Translations under genes and position numbers: made by a program
Assembly: GCA_024304885.1 (NCBI GenBank)
Contig: JALJOM010000003.1
Coordinates: 654,110 to 718,109, forward strand
Direction of reading: 5' to 3'
Origin: Beijerinckiaceae bacterium
GTDB lineage: Bacteria > Pseudomonadota > Alphaproteobacteria > Rhizobiales > Beijerinckiaceae
Length of the DNA: 64,000 nt
In this document: piece by piece, positions 36,501 to 43,908 of the stretch
How the letters are laid out: each line of letters starts with the position of its first letter
How positions within the stretch are numbered: position 1 is the first letter of the stretch
The notes under the pieces: generated by a model
What the model was told of the DNA's origin: nothing
What the model saw: the letters and a program-made list of their open reading frames with translations, nothing else
Database searches by the model: none

Positions 36501-37599
36501 CACCGGATCGAACGGCAAGACGGCGCGCCTGTGGGATGCCACGACAGGTCGGGAGCTGCTCGCTTGCAAGGGGCACGAGGGCCCTGTCACGACCGTCGCG
36601 GTCAGCCCCGACGGCGCCCGTGTGCTGACCGGATCGGAGGACAGCAGCGCCCGCCTGTGGGACGCGGCGACCGGCGAGGAGCTGCGCGTGCTCGCGGGAC
36701 ACATCGACCGGGTGACCGCCGTGGCATTCAGCCCCGACGGGGCGCGCGTCATGACAGGATCCCACGACAAGACGGCTCGCTTGCACGACGCGGTGACGGG
36801 TGAGGACATTCGATCGTTCGTGGGTCACGCCGACCGAGTCACCGCTGTAGCGTTCAGCAGGGACGGCGCACGCGTGCTGACCGGATCCGCCGACAAGACC
36901 GCCCGCTTGTGGGATGGCGCCACCGGCGCGCTCATCCGGTCCTTCTCGGGTCACACCGGCTCCGTGACCTCCGTCGCCTTCAGCCCCGACGGCGTGCTCG
37001 TCCTGACCGGATCCGACGATACCACGGCCCGCATGTGGGATACGACCACGGCGCAGGCGAAGCGCATTCTGGCCGCGCACGGCAGCCCTGTCGACTCCGT
37101 CGCCTTCAGCCCCGACGGAACGCGAGTCCTGACCGGATCGGACGACACCACGGCGCGCTTGTGGGATGCTGCGACCGGCACCGAGCTGCGCGTCTTCAAG
37201 GGACACAAGAGCTACGTGGGCTCCGTCGCCTTCAGCCCCGACGGCGCACGTGTGCTGACCGGATCCTGGGACAGCACGGCCCGCCTGTGGGATGCCGCGA
37301 CGGGCCAAGCCATCCGCGCGTTCAAGGGACACGAGGGTTATGTCAACTCGGTCGCCTTCAGTCCCGACGGCGCGCGCGTCCTGACCGGATCCGCCGACAA
37401 GACCGCCCGCTTCTGGGACATTTCCACGGTCCCGCCCGGCAGCCTCTTCGACATCGCCTGCTCGTGGCTGCCGGACTACGACCTCGCGAGCCTCGGCGAG
37501 GCCTACAAGCTCGACCTCTCGCACGAGCCGCCGATCTGCCAGAAGGACGCGAGCGGCAAGTTCATGACGCCGCTGCCCGATCTGCCGATCGCAAGATAG
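33526..37599 (+). CDS. TIR - nSTAND1 NTPase - transmembrane - 14x WD40 protein
   Basis: 1357 residues. Residues 1-130 are a TIR domain (MSLLFLSHSGADTEAAKQL, TVWFDKDNLEAGKPW, AFAVLVGSKGVVNWVEAEV with the conserved glutamate). Then FFGRKAEIGELVEKFKKHKL opens an nSTAND1-type NTPase with Walker A ADSGAGKSS (about 190-198) and Walker B LLVVDQFEELL (about 288-299). A winged-helix-like region follows, then one membrane helix (SSAVALVIVGVIGWRLL, about 620-642) and 14 WD40 units (about 722-1309). STAND proteins oligomerise after the sensor repeats bind a ligand and then activate the effector, here probably NAD-cleaving or signalling TIR. ATG 33526 starts the TIR fold directly; the frame is open to 33448. 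A caspase-like gene precedes it. Confidence 0.93.
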   Translation: MSLLFLSHSGADTEAAKQLKTRIEETPAAREAGLTVWFDKDNLEAGKPWRAQLETALENADAFAVLVGSKGVVNWVEAEVDLALSRATTSPAFRFVPIIAKESETSRALPAFAQRFQAVFDPLNDRDELAKLVTAVTGGAWDRQPILTDEPFVGLRSMDESWANRFFGRKAEIGELVEKFKKHKLVAIVADSGAGKSSLAKAGFVPAFRGGALTDESKDAPDDKIWHVVVMRPGADPVQGLKDGLTDAAALLGLDGTARSNLRGRVDIFDVGETAYALRCDLDRKRTETLLVVDQFEELLSETPEAARAAFATFLCRLADGAFGFRILLTLRADYFNLDDSLHELRSRLWVDHQDPVFRLRRMSDAALAETAREPLALVGFANDPDVEALIRAIQRDVSDREGDLALVQMALHSVWRRHKARSKSLLRAYEEVQGVAGALAHEAEEVRSRLSAADGALLFPVLARLIRRGELGGATRRIARRDEFDAAKKKLIAHLSSENGGRLLLASGEAVEIAHEALITRWPWLRSEGHKFASDIDELARLMDKAKAWARSGASERAKYLATGADLDTFSALAERQTSWLSLEEHEFVTASSKAREAEEMRAVEAAASLKRQVLWSRTFAASSAVALVIVGVIGWRLLEANNDAKAHLRTARKNLFSALTGLALAELEQRPVNAAKLALATWPRLGATDLPKREVTLDAVSRSLVGLVGLAGLHERVRIYAESPVTSVTFSPDGKRILTGLQDNTARLWDAATGKPIGVLAGHEGAVWSVAFSPDGTRIVTGSADNSARVWDAATGNQLRVLAGYEGIVWAVAFSPDGRRVLTGSGDRTARLWDAATGKEVRAYRGHEDEVSSVAFSPDGARVLTGSWDGTARLWDTAAGDELRLFAGHSGAVESVTFSPDGAHVVTGADDKLARLWDAATGEMLRTFKGHDGAVWSVAVSPDGTSLLTGSMDKIARLWDLATGNESRAFVGHEGWVGSVAFSPDGTRVLTGSNGKTARLWDATTGRELLACKGHEGPVTTVAVSPDGARVLTGSEDSSARLWDAATGEELRVLAGHIDRVTAVAFSPDGARVMTGSHDKTARLHDAVTGEDIRSFVGHADRVTAVAFSRDGARVLTGSADKTARLWDGATGALIRSFSGHTGSVTSVAFSPDGVLVLTGSDDTTARMWDTTTAQAKRILAAHGSPVDSVAFSPDGTRVLTGSDDTTARLWDAATGTELRVFKGHKSYVGSVAFSPDGARVLTGSWDSTARLWDAATGQAIRAFKGHEGYVNSVAFSPDGARVLTGSADKTARFWDISTVPPGSLFDIACSWLPDYDLASLGEAYKLDLSHEPPICQKDASGKFMTPLPDLPIAR
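35689..37452 (+). repeat. Tandem array of 14 coding repeats of exactly 126 bp (WD40 units)
   Basis: Each unit encodes 42 residues of the pattern GHxGxVxSVAFSPDGxRVLTG then SxDxTARLWDAATGxxxRxFx. All 14 units have the same length without any insertion or deletion, and the DNA is strongly conserved (for example GTCGCCTTCAGCCCCGACGG and GTGCTGACCGGATC recur). Fourteen units make two seven-bladed propellers. Unit 9 has LHD instead of LWD, and unit 12 begins AH instead of GH. Such arrays can change copy number by recombination. Confidence 0.9.
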
Positions 37600-37639
37600 G
37601 AACTCGCCCGCCGAAATTCACAGACAATATTAACCGAGC

Positions 37640-37655
37640 TTAACCAGTCCTTAAC
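37640..37655 (+). promoter_or_regulatory. CtrA-binding-type site upstream of minC
   Basis: TTAACCAGTCCTTAAC matches the alphaproteobacterial CtrA consensus TTAA-N7-TTAAC exactly. Another TTAA lies at 37630-37633 (six bases before) and one at 37667-37670 overlapping the minC start codon. The site is 15 bp from ATG 37670, so binding would be expected to repress transcription or to overlap the promoter. Confidence 0.65.
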
Positions 37656-37669
37656 CATACCTCGCGTTA

Positions 37670-38425
37670 ATGAAGGGAGCACAAGCGCGAGATTCCTCAG
37701 TGACAGCCGCAGCCCGACCTCAATCCTCCATCCGATTTCACAGCCGGTCCATCCACGCCATGGTGCTCGCGCCCGAGCCGCCGCTCGCGGACTGGCTCTC
37801 CGGGCTCGATACGTGGCTGCAAAGGTCGCCTGGCTTCTTCGCCGGCCGGCCGATCGTCCTCGATATCTCGGGTCTCGAGCTGCTAAAGCCGGACGTCGAG
37901 ACCCTCCTGAAAGACCTCTTCGAGCGCAAGATCAAGGTCATGGCCCTCGAGGGCGGAGACCCGGACTGGTCCGACCTCGCCTTCCCGCCGCAGCTCGCGC
38001 AGGGCGGCCGCAAGGAGGATCCGATCGAGGCGCCCGCCGTCCCCGGCACGGAACCGCCTCCAGCCCCCGCGCCCGAGCCGCCTGGCTCGCTCCTTGTCGA
38101 CACCTCGGTGCGGTCCGGCCAGCTGATCGAGAACCTCGACGGCGACGTGATCGTCATCGGCTCGGTCGCCTCGGGCGCCGAGATCATCGCCGGCGGCTCG
38201 ATCCACGTCTATGGCGCGCTGCGCGGCCGGGCGATCGCGGGCTCGCGCAACCCGAAGGCGCGCATCTTCTGCAACAAGCTCGAGGCCGAGCTCCTCGCGA
38301 TCGACGGTCTCTATGTCACCGCCGATGCGATGCAGCCGGAGCTGCGCGGCCACGCGGTCAAGGTCTGGCTCGACGGCGATTCCATGGTGATGACGGCTCA
38401 GGACAAGAGCCAAGCAGGGAGATGA
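37670..38425 (+). CDS. minC: Septum site-determining protein MinC
   Basis: 251 residues. It inhibits FtsZ polymerisation at the cell poles, together with MinD. The N-terminal domain (about 20-120) has PIVLDISGLELLKPDVETLL; a Pro-rich linker (PGTEPPPAPAPEPPG) follows; the C-terminal beta-helix has the MinC_C features TSVRSGQLIENLDGDVIVIGS, VASGAEIIAGGSIHVYGALRG and ARIFCNKLEAELLAI. It is first of the minCDE operon, 4 bp before minD. ATG 37670 lacks a good ribosome-binding site; a GTG at 37700 is possible. The promoter region carries a CtrA-type site. Confidence 0.95.
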   Translation: MKGAQARDSSVTAAARPQSSIRFHSRSIHAMVLAPEPPLADWLSGLDTWLQRSPGFFAGRPIVLDISGLELLKPDVETLLKDLFERKIKVMALEGGDPDWSDLAFPPQLAQGGRKEDPIEAPAVPGTEPPPAPAPEPPGSLLVDTSVRSGQLIENLDGDVIVIGSVASGAEIIAGGSIHVYGALRGRAIAGSRNPKARIFCNKLEAELLAIDGLYVTADAMQPELRGHAVKVWLDGDSMVMTAQDKSQAGR

Positions 38426-38429
38426 GATA

Positions 38430-39245
38430 ATGGCCAAGGTTCTGGTCGTAACCTCCGGCAAGGGCGGGGTCGGCAAGACGACATCGACCGCGGCTCTCGG
38501 CGTCGCCCTCGCCAAGGGCGGCCAGAATGTCGTCCTCGTCGATTTCGATGTGGGCCTGCGCAACCTCGATCTCGTCATGGGTGCCGAGCGCCGCGTCGTC
38601 TACGACCTCATCAACGTGGTGCAGGGCGACGCCAAGCTGGTCCAAGCGCTCATCCGCGACAAGCGCATCCCCTCCCTCAACCTGCTCGCGGCCTCGCAAA
38701 CCCGCGACAAGGAAGCCCTCTCCGACGAGGGCGTCTCCCGGGTCATCGACGAGCTGCGCGAGAAGTTCGACTGGATCGTCTGCGACAGCCCGGCGGGGAT
38801 CGAGCGCGGCGCGACCCTCGCCATGCGCCATGCCGATGTCGCGGTCGTCGTCACCAACCCCGAGGTCTCCTCGGTGCGCGACTCCGACCGGATCATCGGC
38901 CTTCTCGATTCCAAGACCGCCAAGGCCGAGAAAGGCGAGCGGATCGAGAAGCATCTGCTGCTCACCCGCTTCGACCAGGCGCGCGCCGAGCGCGGCGAAA
39001 TGCTGAACGTGAGCGACGTGCTCGAAATCCTCTCGATCCCGCTGCTCGGCATCATCCCCGAGAGCGAGGAGGTCCTGAAGGCCTCGAACATCGGCTCGCC
39101 CGTCACACTGAGCAATCCGGCGAGCGCTCCTGCGCGGGCCTATTTCGACGCCGCGCGAAGGCTCAACGGCGAGGCGCTCAGCATGACGATCCCGAGCGAC
39201 AGGAAAGGCCTCTTCGGGAAGATCTTCGGACGGAGGGCCGCATGA
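38430..39245 (+). CDS. minD: Septum site-determining ATPase MinD
   Basis: 271 residues, a ParA/MRP-type ATPase. It has the deviant Walker [12 protein letters not shown] near residue 10, [21 protein letters not shown] (Walker A'), and [11 protein letters not shown] (Walker B region). The C-terminus ends in a Lys/Arg-rich amphipathic helix ([12 protein letters not shown]), the membrane-targeting sequence. It recruits MinC to the membrane and oscillates with MinE. ATG 38430 is 4 bp after minC; its TGA overlaps the minE ATG (ATGA at 39242-39245), so the two are translationally coupled. Confidence 0.97.
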   Translation: MAKVLVVTSGKGGVGKTTSTAALGVALAKGGQNVVLVDFDVGLRNLDLVMGAERRVVYDLINVVQGDAKLVQALIRDKRIPSLNLLAASQTRDKEALSDEGVSRVIDELREKFDWIVCDSPAGIERGATLAMRHADVAVVVTNPEVSSVRDSDRIIGLLDSKTAKAEKGERIEKHLLLTRFDQARAERGEMLNVSDVLEILSIPLLGIIPESEEVLKASNIGSPVTLSNPASAPARAYFDAARRLNGEALSMTIPSDRKGLFGKIFGRRAA

Positions 39246-39610
39246 ACTTCATGAGCTTCTTCAAGCGGTCGTCGAGCGCGCCGGTCGCTCGCGAAAGGCT
39301 GCAAATCCTGCTCGCCCACGAGCGCGCCGTCGTCGGTAAGTCCGACCTCATCGCGGTGCTGCAGGACGAGATGCTGGCGGTGATCGCGCGCCATTTTCCG
39401 CTCGATTCCGACGCCATCAAGATCAAGGTCGATCGCGGCGATGCGATTTCCACCCTCGAGGTGGAGGTCGAGATCCCCACACCTATGTGCGCCAATCTCG
39501 GGCTCGACAAGCCGAAGCAGAGGGTCGAGCCACCGGCCCCGCGTCCGCGGCATGTGGAGGAGGAGGAGCAGGAGCAGGAGATCGAGGCAGCCGCCGAGGC
39601 CGAGAGCTGA
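39242..39610 (+). CDS. minE: Cell division topological specificity factor MinE, with acidic C-terminal extension
   Basis: 122 residues, compared with about 90 for typical MinE. The first 90 residues are standard: membrane/MinD-binding start [20 protein letters not shown], then [20 protein letters not shown] and the dimerisation domain ([21 protein letters not shown]). The additional 30 residues are a proline patch followed by an acidic run ([17 protein letters not shown]), probably unstructured. MinE stimulates MinD ATPase and sets the Min oscillation. It overlaps minD by four bases and ends 6 bp from the convergent nth gene. Confidence 0.95.
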   Translation: MNFMSFFKRSSSAPVARERLQILLAHERAVVGKSDLIAVLQDEMLAVIARHFPLDSDAIKIKVDRGDAISTLEVEVEIPTPMCANLGLDKPKQRVEPPAPRPRHVEEEEQEQEIEAAAEAES

Positions 39611-39615
39611 CCCCC

Positions 39616-40392
39616 TCAGGCCGTGAGGCGCTTCTGCGGCCAGGTGCAGAGATCCCGGATGAGGCAGCGCCCACATTCCGGACGCAACGCCTTGCAGACG
39701 TAGCGCCCATGCAGGATCAACCAATGATGCGCATGGCGCTTGTAGGCCTCGGGGACGATCGCCTCGAGGCCCCGCTCGATCTCGAGCGGGGTTTTTCCCG
39801 TTGCGAGCGGGATACGGTTCGAGATGCGGAAGAGATGCGTATCGACCGCAATCGTCGGCTCGCCGAAAGCGATGTTCAACACCACATTGGCGGTCTTGCG
39901 CCCGACGCCCGGTAGGGTCTCGAGCTCCTCTCGCGTCCGCGGGATCTCGCCGCCGTAATCCTTCACGAGCCGCTCCGACAAAGCGATCACGTGCTTCGCC
40001 TTCATCCGGAAGAGGCCGATCGTCTTGATCGCCTCGCGCAGCTTCTCCTCGCCGAGCTCCAGCATCTTCTCCGGCGTATCGGCGATGGCAAAGAGCGGCT
40101 TCGTCGCCTTGTTGACGCCGGCGTCCGTCGCCTGCGCCGAGAGCACCACGGCGACCAGCAGAGTGTACGGGTTCACCGAATAAAGTTCGCCCATAGGCTC
40201 GGGATTCGCGGCTTGGAAGCGGCGGAAGATCTCCTCGATGCGGGCGGGGTCCGGCTTCTTCGGCCGTCTTGCTCTGGGCGTCTTGGCGGCGTTGGCCGGC
40301 GCCTTCAGAGTCGGCGTCGGCTCCGGCTTCGCGACGCTCCCCAGTCGCGACACCGCCGCTTCGCTCGCTCTGCTTCCTTTGGCCATGCTCAC
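39616..40392 (-). CDS. nth: Endonuclease III
   Basis: 258 residues, including a basic N-terminal extension of about 45 residues. Base-excision-repair DNA glycosylase/AP lyase for oxidised pyrimidines. The helix-hairpin-helix has LPGVGRKTANVVL with the catalytic lysine, IAVDTHLFRISNR contains the catalytic aspartate, and the [4Fe-4S] loop C-x6-C-x2-C-x5-C is complete (CKALRPECGRCLIRDLC). A TTGxx-type promoter is not obvious. The gene converges on minE with only 5 bp between the stop codons. ATG 40392 or 40386 (six bases later) may be used. Confidence 0.96.
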   Translation of the reverse strand: MSMAKGSRASEAAVSRLGSVAKPEPTPTLKAPANAAKTPRARRPKKPDPARIEEIFRRFQAANPEPMGELYSVNPYTLLVAVVLSAQATDAGVNKATKPLFAIADTPEKMLELGEEKLREAIKTIGLFRMKAKHVIALSERLVKDYGGEIPRTREELETLPGVGRKTANVVLNIAFGEPTIAVDTHLFRISNRIPLATGKTPLEIERGLEAIVPEAYKRHAHHWLILHGRYVCKALRPECGRCLIRDLCTWPQKRLTA

Positions 40393-40478
40393 GTTATAAG
40401 GTCGAAGCTCTGCCGCGAGAAGGGCATGAGCCTCATGGTGCAGGGGATAAGCGTCACAGCTCGTTTGCGCTCCGCCTT

Positions 40479-41003
40479 TCAGCCGACGAGCGAAGCGCCG
40501 AGCCGATCGAGCAACATGGCTGTCCCGTGCTCGCGCTTGCCGGCATCATCGTAGCCGTCGAGGAAAGCGCCTTGCTCGGTGACCACGAGCCGGGTCTTGG
40601 TGCCCTCGGGCTTCAGCTCCATGGTCGCCAGCGAGACCGAAATCTTGCGATCGTCGAGATGCATCACATAGGCATAGACGAGCCGCTCGTTTTGGACGAC
40701 GTCGTGATAGGCCGCATCGAAGGTCGAGATCGTACCGTTCGCCCATCGTCCCCTCACGCGCTCGTGGCCTCCCGTGCGAACGTCCATCACGCGTTCCAGC
40801 ACCTCGTAGCCCCCGCCGCCCGCGAACCAGCGGGCCTTCGCCGCCTTGTCGGTCAGGGCGTGGAACACCTTGGCGGGAGAAGCGTCATAGGTCCGCTCCA
40901 ACCGAAACATCGCGTGAACGACGGAGTGACCTGTGGAGCCATGCTCCGGTGCGAGAGCATGTGCCGTCCTGTCCGGGGCCTCGGTGTCATTCGCCTGAGC
41001 CAT
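40479..41003 (-). CDS. SRPBCC (AHSA1/START-like) domain protein
   Basis: 174 residues from ATG 41003 (178 from 41015). After a 30-residue polar leader comes an AHSA1-type fold: FRLERTYDASPAKVFHALTD, KARWFAGG, VRGRWANGTISTFDAAYHDVV, ERLVYAYVMHLDD and the end TEQGAFLDGYDD with a final GTAMLLDRLGASL helix. These proteins form a hydrophobic ligand pocket; the ligand is unknown. It overlaps the end of the ArsR-type regulator gene by about 17 bp, an arrangement seen widely, in which the regulator controls its own AHSA1 partner. Confidence 0.9.
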   Translation of the reverse strand: MAQANDTEAPDRTAHALAPEHGSTGHSVVHAMFRLERTYDASPAKVFHALTDKAAKARWFAGGGGYEVLERVMDVRTGGHERVRGRWANGTISTFDAAYHDVVQNERLVYAYVMHLDDRKISVSLATMELKPEGTKTRLVVTEQGAFLDGYDDAGKREHGTAMLLDRLGASLVG

Positions 41004-41358
41004 TGCCGTCTCCATCCTTCTTCAGCGTGTCGAGATAATCGCCCAAACGGTCGAGCCTCCGCTCCCACTCGGCGCGGCGCGCATGGATCCAGTGCTCCGC
41101 GAGGCTCAGCGCCTCGGGCGCGATCCGGCAGAGCCTGACGCGCCCCACCTTCTCGGATCGGACGAGGCCGCTCGCCTCGAGCACGGCGAGGTGCTGCATC
41201 ACCGCCGGCAGCGACATGGCGAGGGGACGCGCGAGATCGCTCACCGAGACGGGCTCGCGCGACAGACGCTCCACGATCGCACGCCGCGTCGGGTCGGCGA
41301 GGGCCTGAAAGGTCCGATCGAGCGGGGCCGATTGGTTAAGCATGTCCTTTAGTAACAT
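40987..41358 (-). CDS. ArsR-family transcriptional regulator
   Basis: 123 residues with a winged helix-turn-helix: DRTFQALADPTRRAIVERLS, SVSDLARPLAMSLPAVMQHL as the recognition helix-turn-helix, and VLEASGLVRSEKVGRVRLCRI as the wing. The typical ArsR metal-site cysteines (ELCVCDL) are absent, so it is probably of the non-metal type that accompanies SRPBCC proteins. The C-terminus is a basic helix (ERRLDRLGDYLDTLKKDGDG). An internal ATG at 41343 is the alternative start. It is first in the two-gene operon. Confidence 0.9.
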   Translation of the reverse strand: MLLKDMLNQSAPLDRTFQALADPTRRAIVERLSREPVSVSDLARPLAMSLPAVMQHLAVLEASGLVRSEKVGRVRLCRIAPEALSLAEHWIHARRAEWERRLDRLGDYLDTLKKDGDGNGSGE

Positions 41359-41444
41359 GATGCGAACAGATAAGCAATCCCTTTAGTGTTTTCGCTAGCC
41401 GTGCCCCGCGCCTGCGATCGATTTCGTTTTGTCGGGACCGGCAT

Positions 41445-41770
41445 TCATGTGCCTACTCGTTTCGCAGGCGCTCGGGTGTGGCCGAGAGGAAAGTCGTCGA
41501 TTTGTCCGAAGCGCACGAACCCACACGACTCGTAGAATTTTTCTGGGTTCGGGTTGAACGTATCGATGTAGAACCCGAGGCAATTTTGCGCGCGTGGGCT
41601 TCGGATTCGGCTCGAGCCAACAACTGGCGCCCGAGCGCCGTCCCCGCAGGCTCTCCGCGCTTCACACATGACGGAACATCGGCCCAGCGCCGAAGGGCCA
41701 GCCCTCGAGTGGGCCGCAGGTCCCAGCCACAGCCGTGACTCGACAGCGGCAGCTCGTTGTGCGGGCCGAA
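41445..41770 (-). pseudogene. GNAT-type N-acetyltransferase fragment with frameshift
   Basis: The minus strand first reads TALGRQLLARAESEAHARK, the acetyl-CoA-binding helix of GNAT enzymes, then must change frame near 41595-41610 to continue LGFYIDTFNPNPEKFYESCG and FVRFGQIDDFPLGHTR, the C-terminal GNAT sheet. The N-terminal part of the domain is missing or too degraded to read. It is downstream of the DUF5131 gene on the same strand. A sequencing error could explain the shift but not the missing front. Confidence 0.65.
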
Positions 41771-41792
41771 GCCGCCAGGCCGGTGTGCGCGG

Positions 41793-42692
41793 TCAGACCG
41801 GCGACACGGGAAAAGCCTCGTGCAGCCGGCCGTCGAGGCGGCGCGCAGGATTTTCGCCGCCGGGTTGCCCGGCCGCTTCGCCGGGAGCGGCGGCACCGGT
41901 CGCCGGGAGATGCTCTCCCCAATGCGTCCAGAAGAAAGGGGTCTCGCCACGTGCGCATTGGTCGCGCAGGCTCCGCGCCCAATCCGGATGGCAGGGTTTC
42001 GCCCCGGTGCCGATCTCGCCCCCTGCGATGATCCAATCGAGCTTCGGACCAGCGGCATCCGTCGGCTCGGCGCGCAGCCAGGTACCCGGCGCGAGGTCGA
42101 GCGCCTCGAGGAGCGGCTCTGCGGCGACGAAGCGGACGGCCGCAGGCGTCTGGAGCAATAGCGGGATGCGGCGGGCAGCCTCCTTCTGGTTCTCGGCCGT
42201 GACGCCGATCCAGACATTGGGCAAGGGCCAAGCATCGATTTTCGTCGCCACGCCGCCGAGCTCTGCCATGTGTCGCTCGATCCGCGCCGGGGTGCCCGCG
42301 TCGGCGAGATAGGGCTGCATGGTCTTCGGGCGCTTGGTGAGAACCTGGAAGACGTGGCGCGGGGCGGACGCCATCACCGCGAAAATTCTGTCGATGGTCT
42401 CTGCCTCGAGCGATTCGTGGAAGAGATCCGACAGGGAATTGACGAAGATCCGGCACGGATGTTCCAGGGCGAGTGGAAAGCGGAGCCGGTCTTCCCTGAG
42501 AGCGATCTTGCCGGTCCAGGCCGGCCCGGAGTCGCCGAGCTCGGCGAAGCCTTGCCCCCATCCGCCGCCCTGCGCGGATGCCGCCGTGGCCGCTTCCGCA
42601 TAGCATTGGCGGCAGGCAGCGCTCTTGCGGGTGCACCCGGCGAGAGGATCCCAGGTCGCATCGGTCCACGCGATCTCGACAGCGCCCGCCAT
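41793..42692 (-). CDS. Phage Gp37/Gp68-family (DUF5131) protein
   Basis: 299 residues. It starts VEIAWTDATWDPLAGCTRKSAACRQCYAE, with a C-x6-C-x2-C cluster at about residues 20-30 that in this family is thought to bind an iron-sulphur cluster. FVNSLSDLFHE, FQVLTKRPKTM, VWIGVTAENQ and LDWIIAGGEIGTGAKPCHPDWARSLRDQC follow, all typical of DUF5131. The fold is radical-SAM-like but the function is unknown; phages and bacterial chromosomes both carry it. It lies 76 bp after the alanine racemase gene on the same strand and before the broken GNAT gene. Confidence 0.88.
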   Translation of the reverse strand: MAGAVEIAWTDATWDPLAGCTRKSAACRQCYAEAATAASAQGGGWGQGFAELGDSGPAWTGKIALREDRLRFPLALEHPCRIFVNSLSDLFHESLEAETIDRIFAVMASAPRHVFQVLTKRPKTMQPYLADAGTPARIERHMAELGGVATKIDAWPLPNVWIGVTAENQKEAARRIPLLLQTPAAVRFVAAEPLLEALDLAPGTWLRAEPTDAAGPKLDWIIAGGEIGTGAKPCHPDWARSLRDQCARGETPFFWTHWGEHLPATGAAAPGEAAGQPGGENPARRLDGRLHEAFPVSPV

Positions 42693-42768
42693 GCCGACAG
42701 CCTCCCCCGAGCGCCGAGGTCCTTTTCGACGCCCGAGGGGAAAAGCAAGAACAGTACCCGAAGCTGCC

Positions 42769-43893
42769 TCAAATCTTCTGGTAGCGCCGGTAGCAGCGGC
42801 GGCCGAGATGGACGAGGACCTCGGGGCCGCTGCGCCCCGCCCGCGCGGCGAAATCGTCGATCTGGAGCCGCTTGCCGATGAGCTCGACCCATTCGCCGCG
42901 CTCGAGATAGGTCGCGTCCGTCACGTCGAGGACGGAATGATCCATCCCGATCGTTCCGACATAGGGGCAGGGCTTGCCCTGGACGATCGCGATCCCCCCG
43001 GCGGCGCGCGGGTTGTCCGTGAAGGCGGCGGGAATGCCGTCGCCGAGCCCCGCCGCGATCATCGCGATGCGGCGCGGCCCACCCGCCCGCCAGCCGGGCG
43101 AGTCGCCGACCCGCGCGCCGGGCTCCAGAATGCGCAGCGCGATGATCTGGGCCTCGAGCTTGACGACGGGTCGCATCGGGTTGGCGCGGCCCGGAACGGG
43201 GTTGCCGCCATAGAGGGCATAGCCCGCGCGGACGAGGTCGTAGAGCGGCGTTTCGTCGCGAAAGAGCGCCGCGGAATTGGCGATCGAGGCCGGGCACCCC
43301 GGAAACCGCTCGCGCATGCGATCGAAGACCTCGATCTGGCGCTCTGCGCGGCAAATATCCTCGGTCCGTGCGAGCTCGCCGAGGACGAGCGTCACATCGA
43401 AGAGGGGCGCGAGATGATCGGCCCGCTCGAGATCATAGGGGCCGAGCCCCAGCCGGTTGAGGCCGATGTCGAGATGGAGCCCGGCTTTCAGCTTGGAACC
43501 GTCCGGCCAGCGCCGTCCCGAGGTGGCGCAGAACTGGCCGAAATCCTCCATGTCCGGCACCGAGCAGAGCACCGGGCGCAGCGCGTGATCGGCAAAGATA
43601 TGCCCGGTGCGCGGGCGCAGCCCGTTCAGGACATAGATCGTCGCCTCCGGCGCGAGCGTGCGCACGTCGCGGCCCTCGAAGACGTGGCCGACGAAGAAGG
43701 TCTTGCACCCCGCCGCGGCGAGCGCGGTCACGACGGGTCCAAGGCCGAGGCCATAGGCATCGGCCTTGACCACGGCACCACATTCGGCCTCGCCGCAGAC
43801 CGCCTGCAAGCTCCGCCAATTGGCGACGAGCGCCTCGAGATCGACGGTGAGAACCGTTCCGGCCTCGTAGGAGAGGATGTGATCCGACGGCAT
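42769..43893 (-). CDS. alr: Alanine racemase homologue lacking the usual catalytic tyrosine
   Basis: 374 residues, normal length for Alr, which makes D-alanine for peptidoglycan. The PLP-lysine motif AVVKADAYGLG is intact (about residues 40-50), as are LHLDIGLNRLGL, IANSAALF and VRAGYALYGGNPVPG. At the start of the C-terminal domain, where the family has VxYGxxF/W with the second catalytic base (Tyr265 in the Geobacillus enzyme), this protein reads ARVGDSPGWRAG, so the tyrosine appears to be replaced by Asp. GYADG is likewise GLGDG. Racemase activity is therefore doubtful. It follows the FIST gene by 15 bp in an operon. Confidence 0.85.
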   Translation of the reverse strand: MPSDHILSYEAGTVLTVDLEALVANWRSLQAVCGEAECGAVVKADAYGLGLGPVVTALAAAGCKTFFVGHVFEGRDVRTLAPEATIYVLNGLRPRTGHIFADHALRPVLCSVPDMEDFGQFCATSGRRWPDGSKLKAGLHLDIGLNRLGLGPYDLERADHLAPLFDVTLVLGELARTEDICRAERQIEVFDRMRERFPGCPASIANSAALFRDETPLYDLVRAGYALYGGNPVPGRANPMRPVVKLEAQIIALRILEPGARVGDSPGWRAGGPRRIAMIAAGLGDGIPAAFTDNPRAAGGIAIVQGKPCPYVGTIGMDHSVLDVTDATYLERGEWVELIGKRLQIDDFAARAGRSGPEVLVHLGRRCYRRYQKI

Positions 43894-43908
43894 GGGGGCG
43901 TGATGCGC

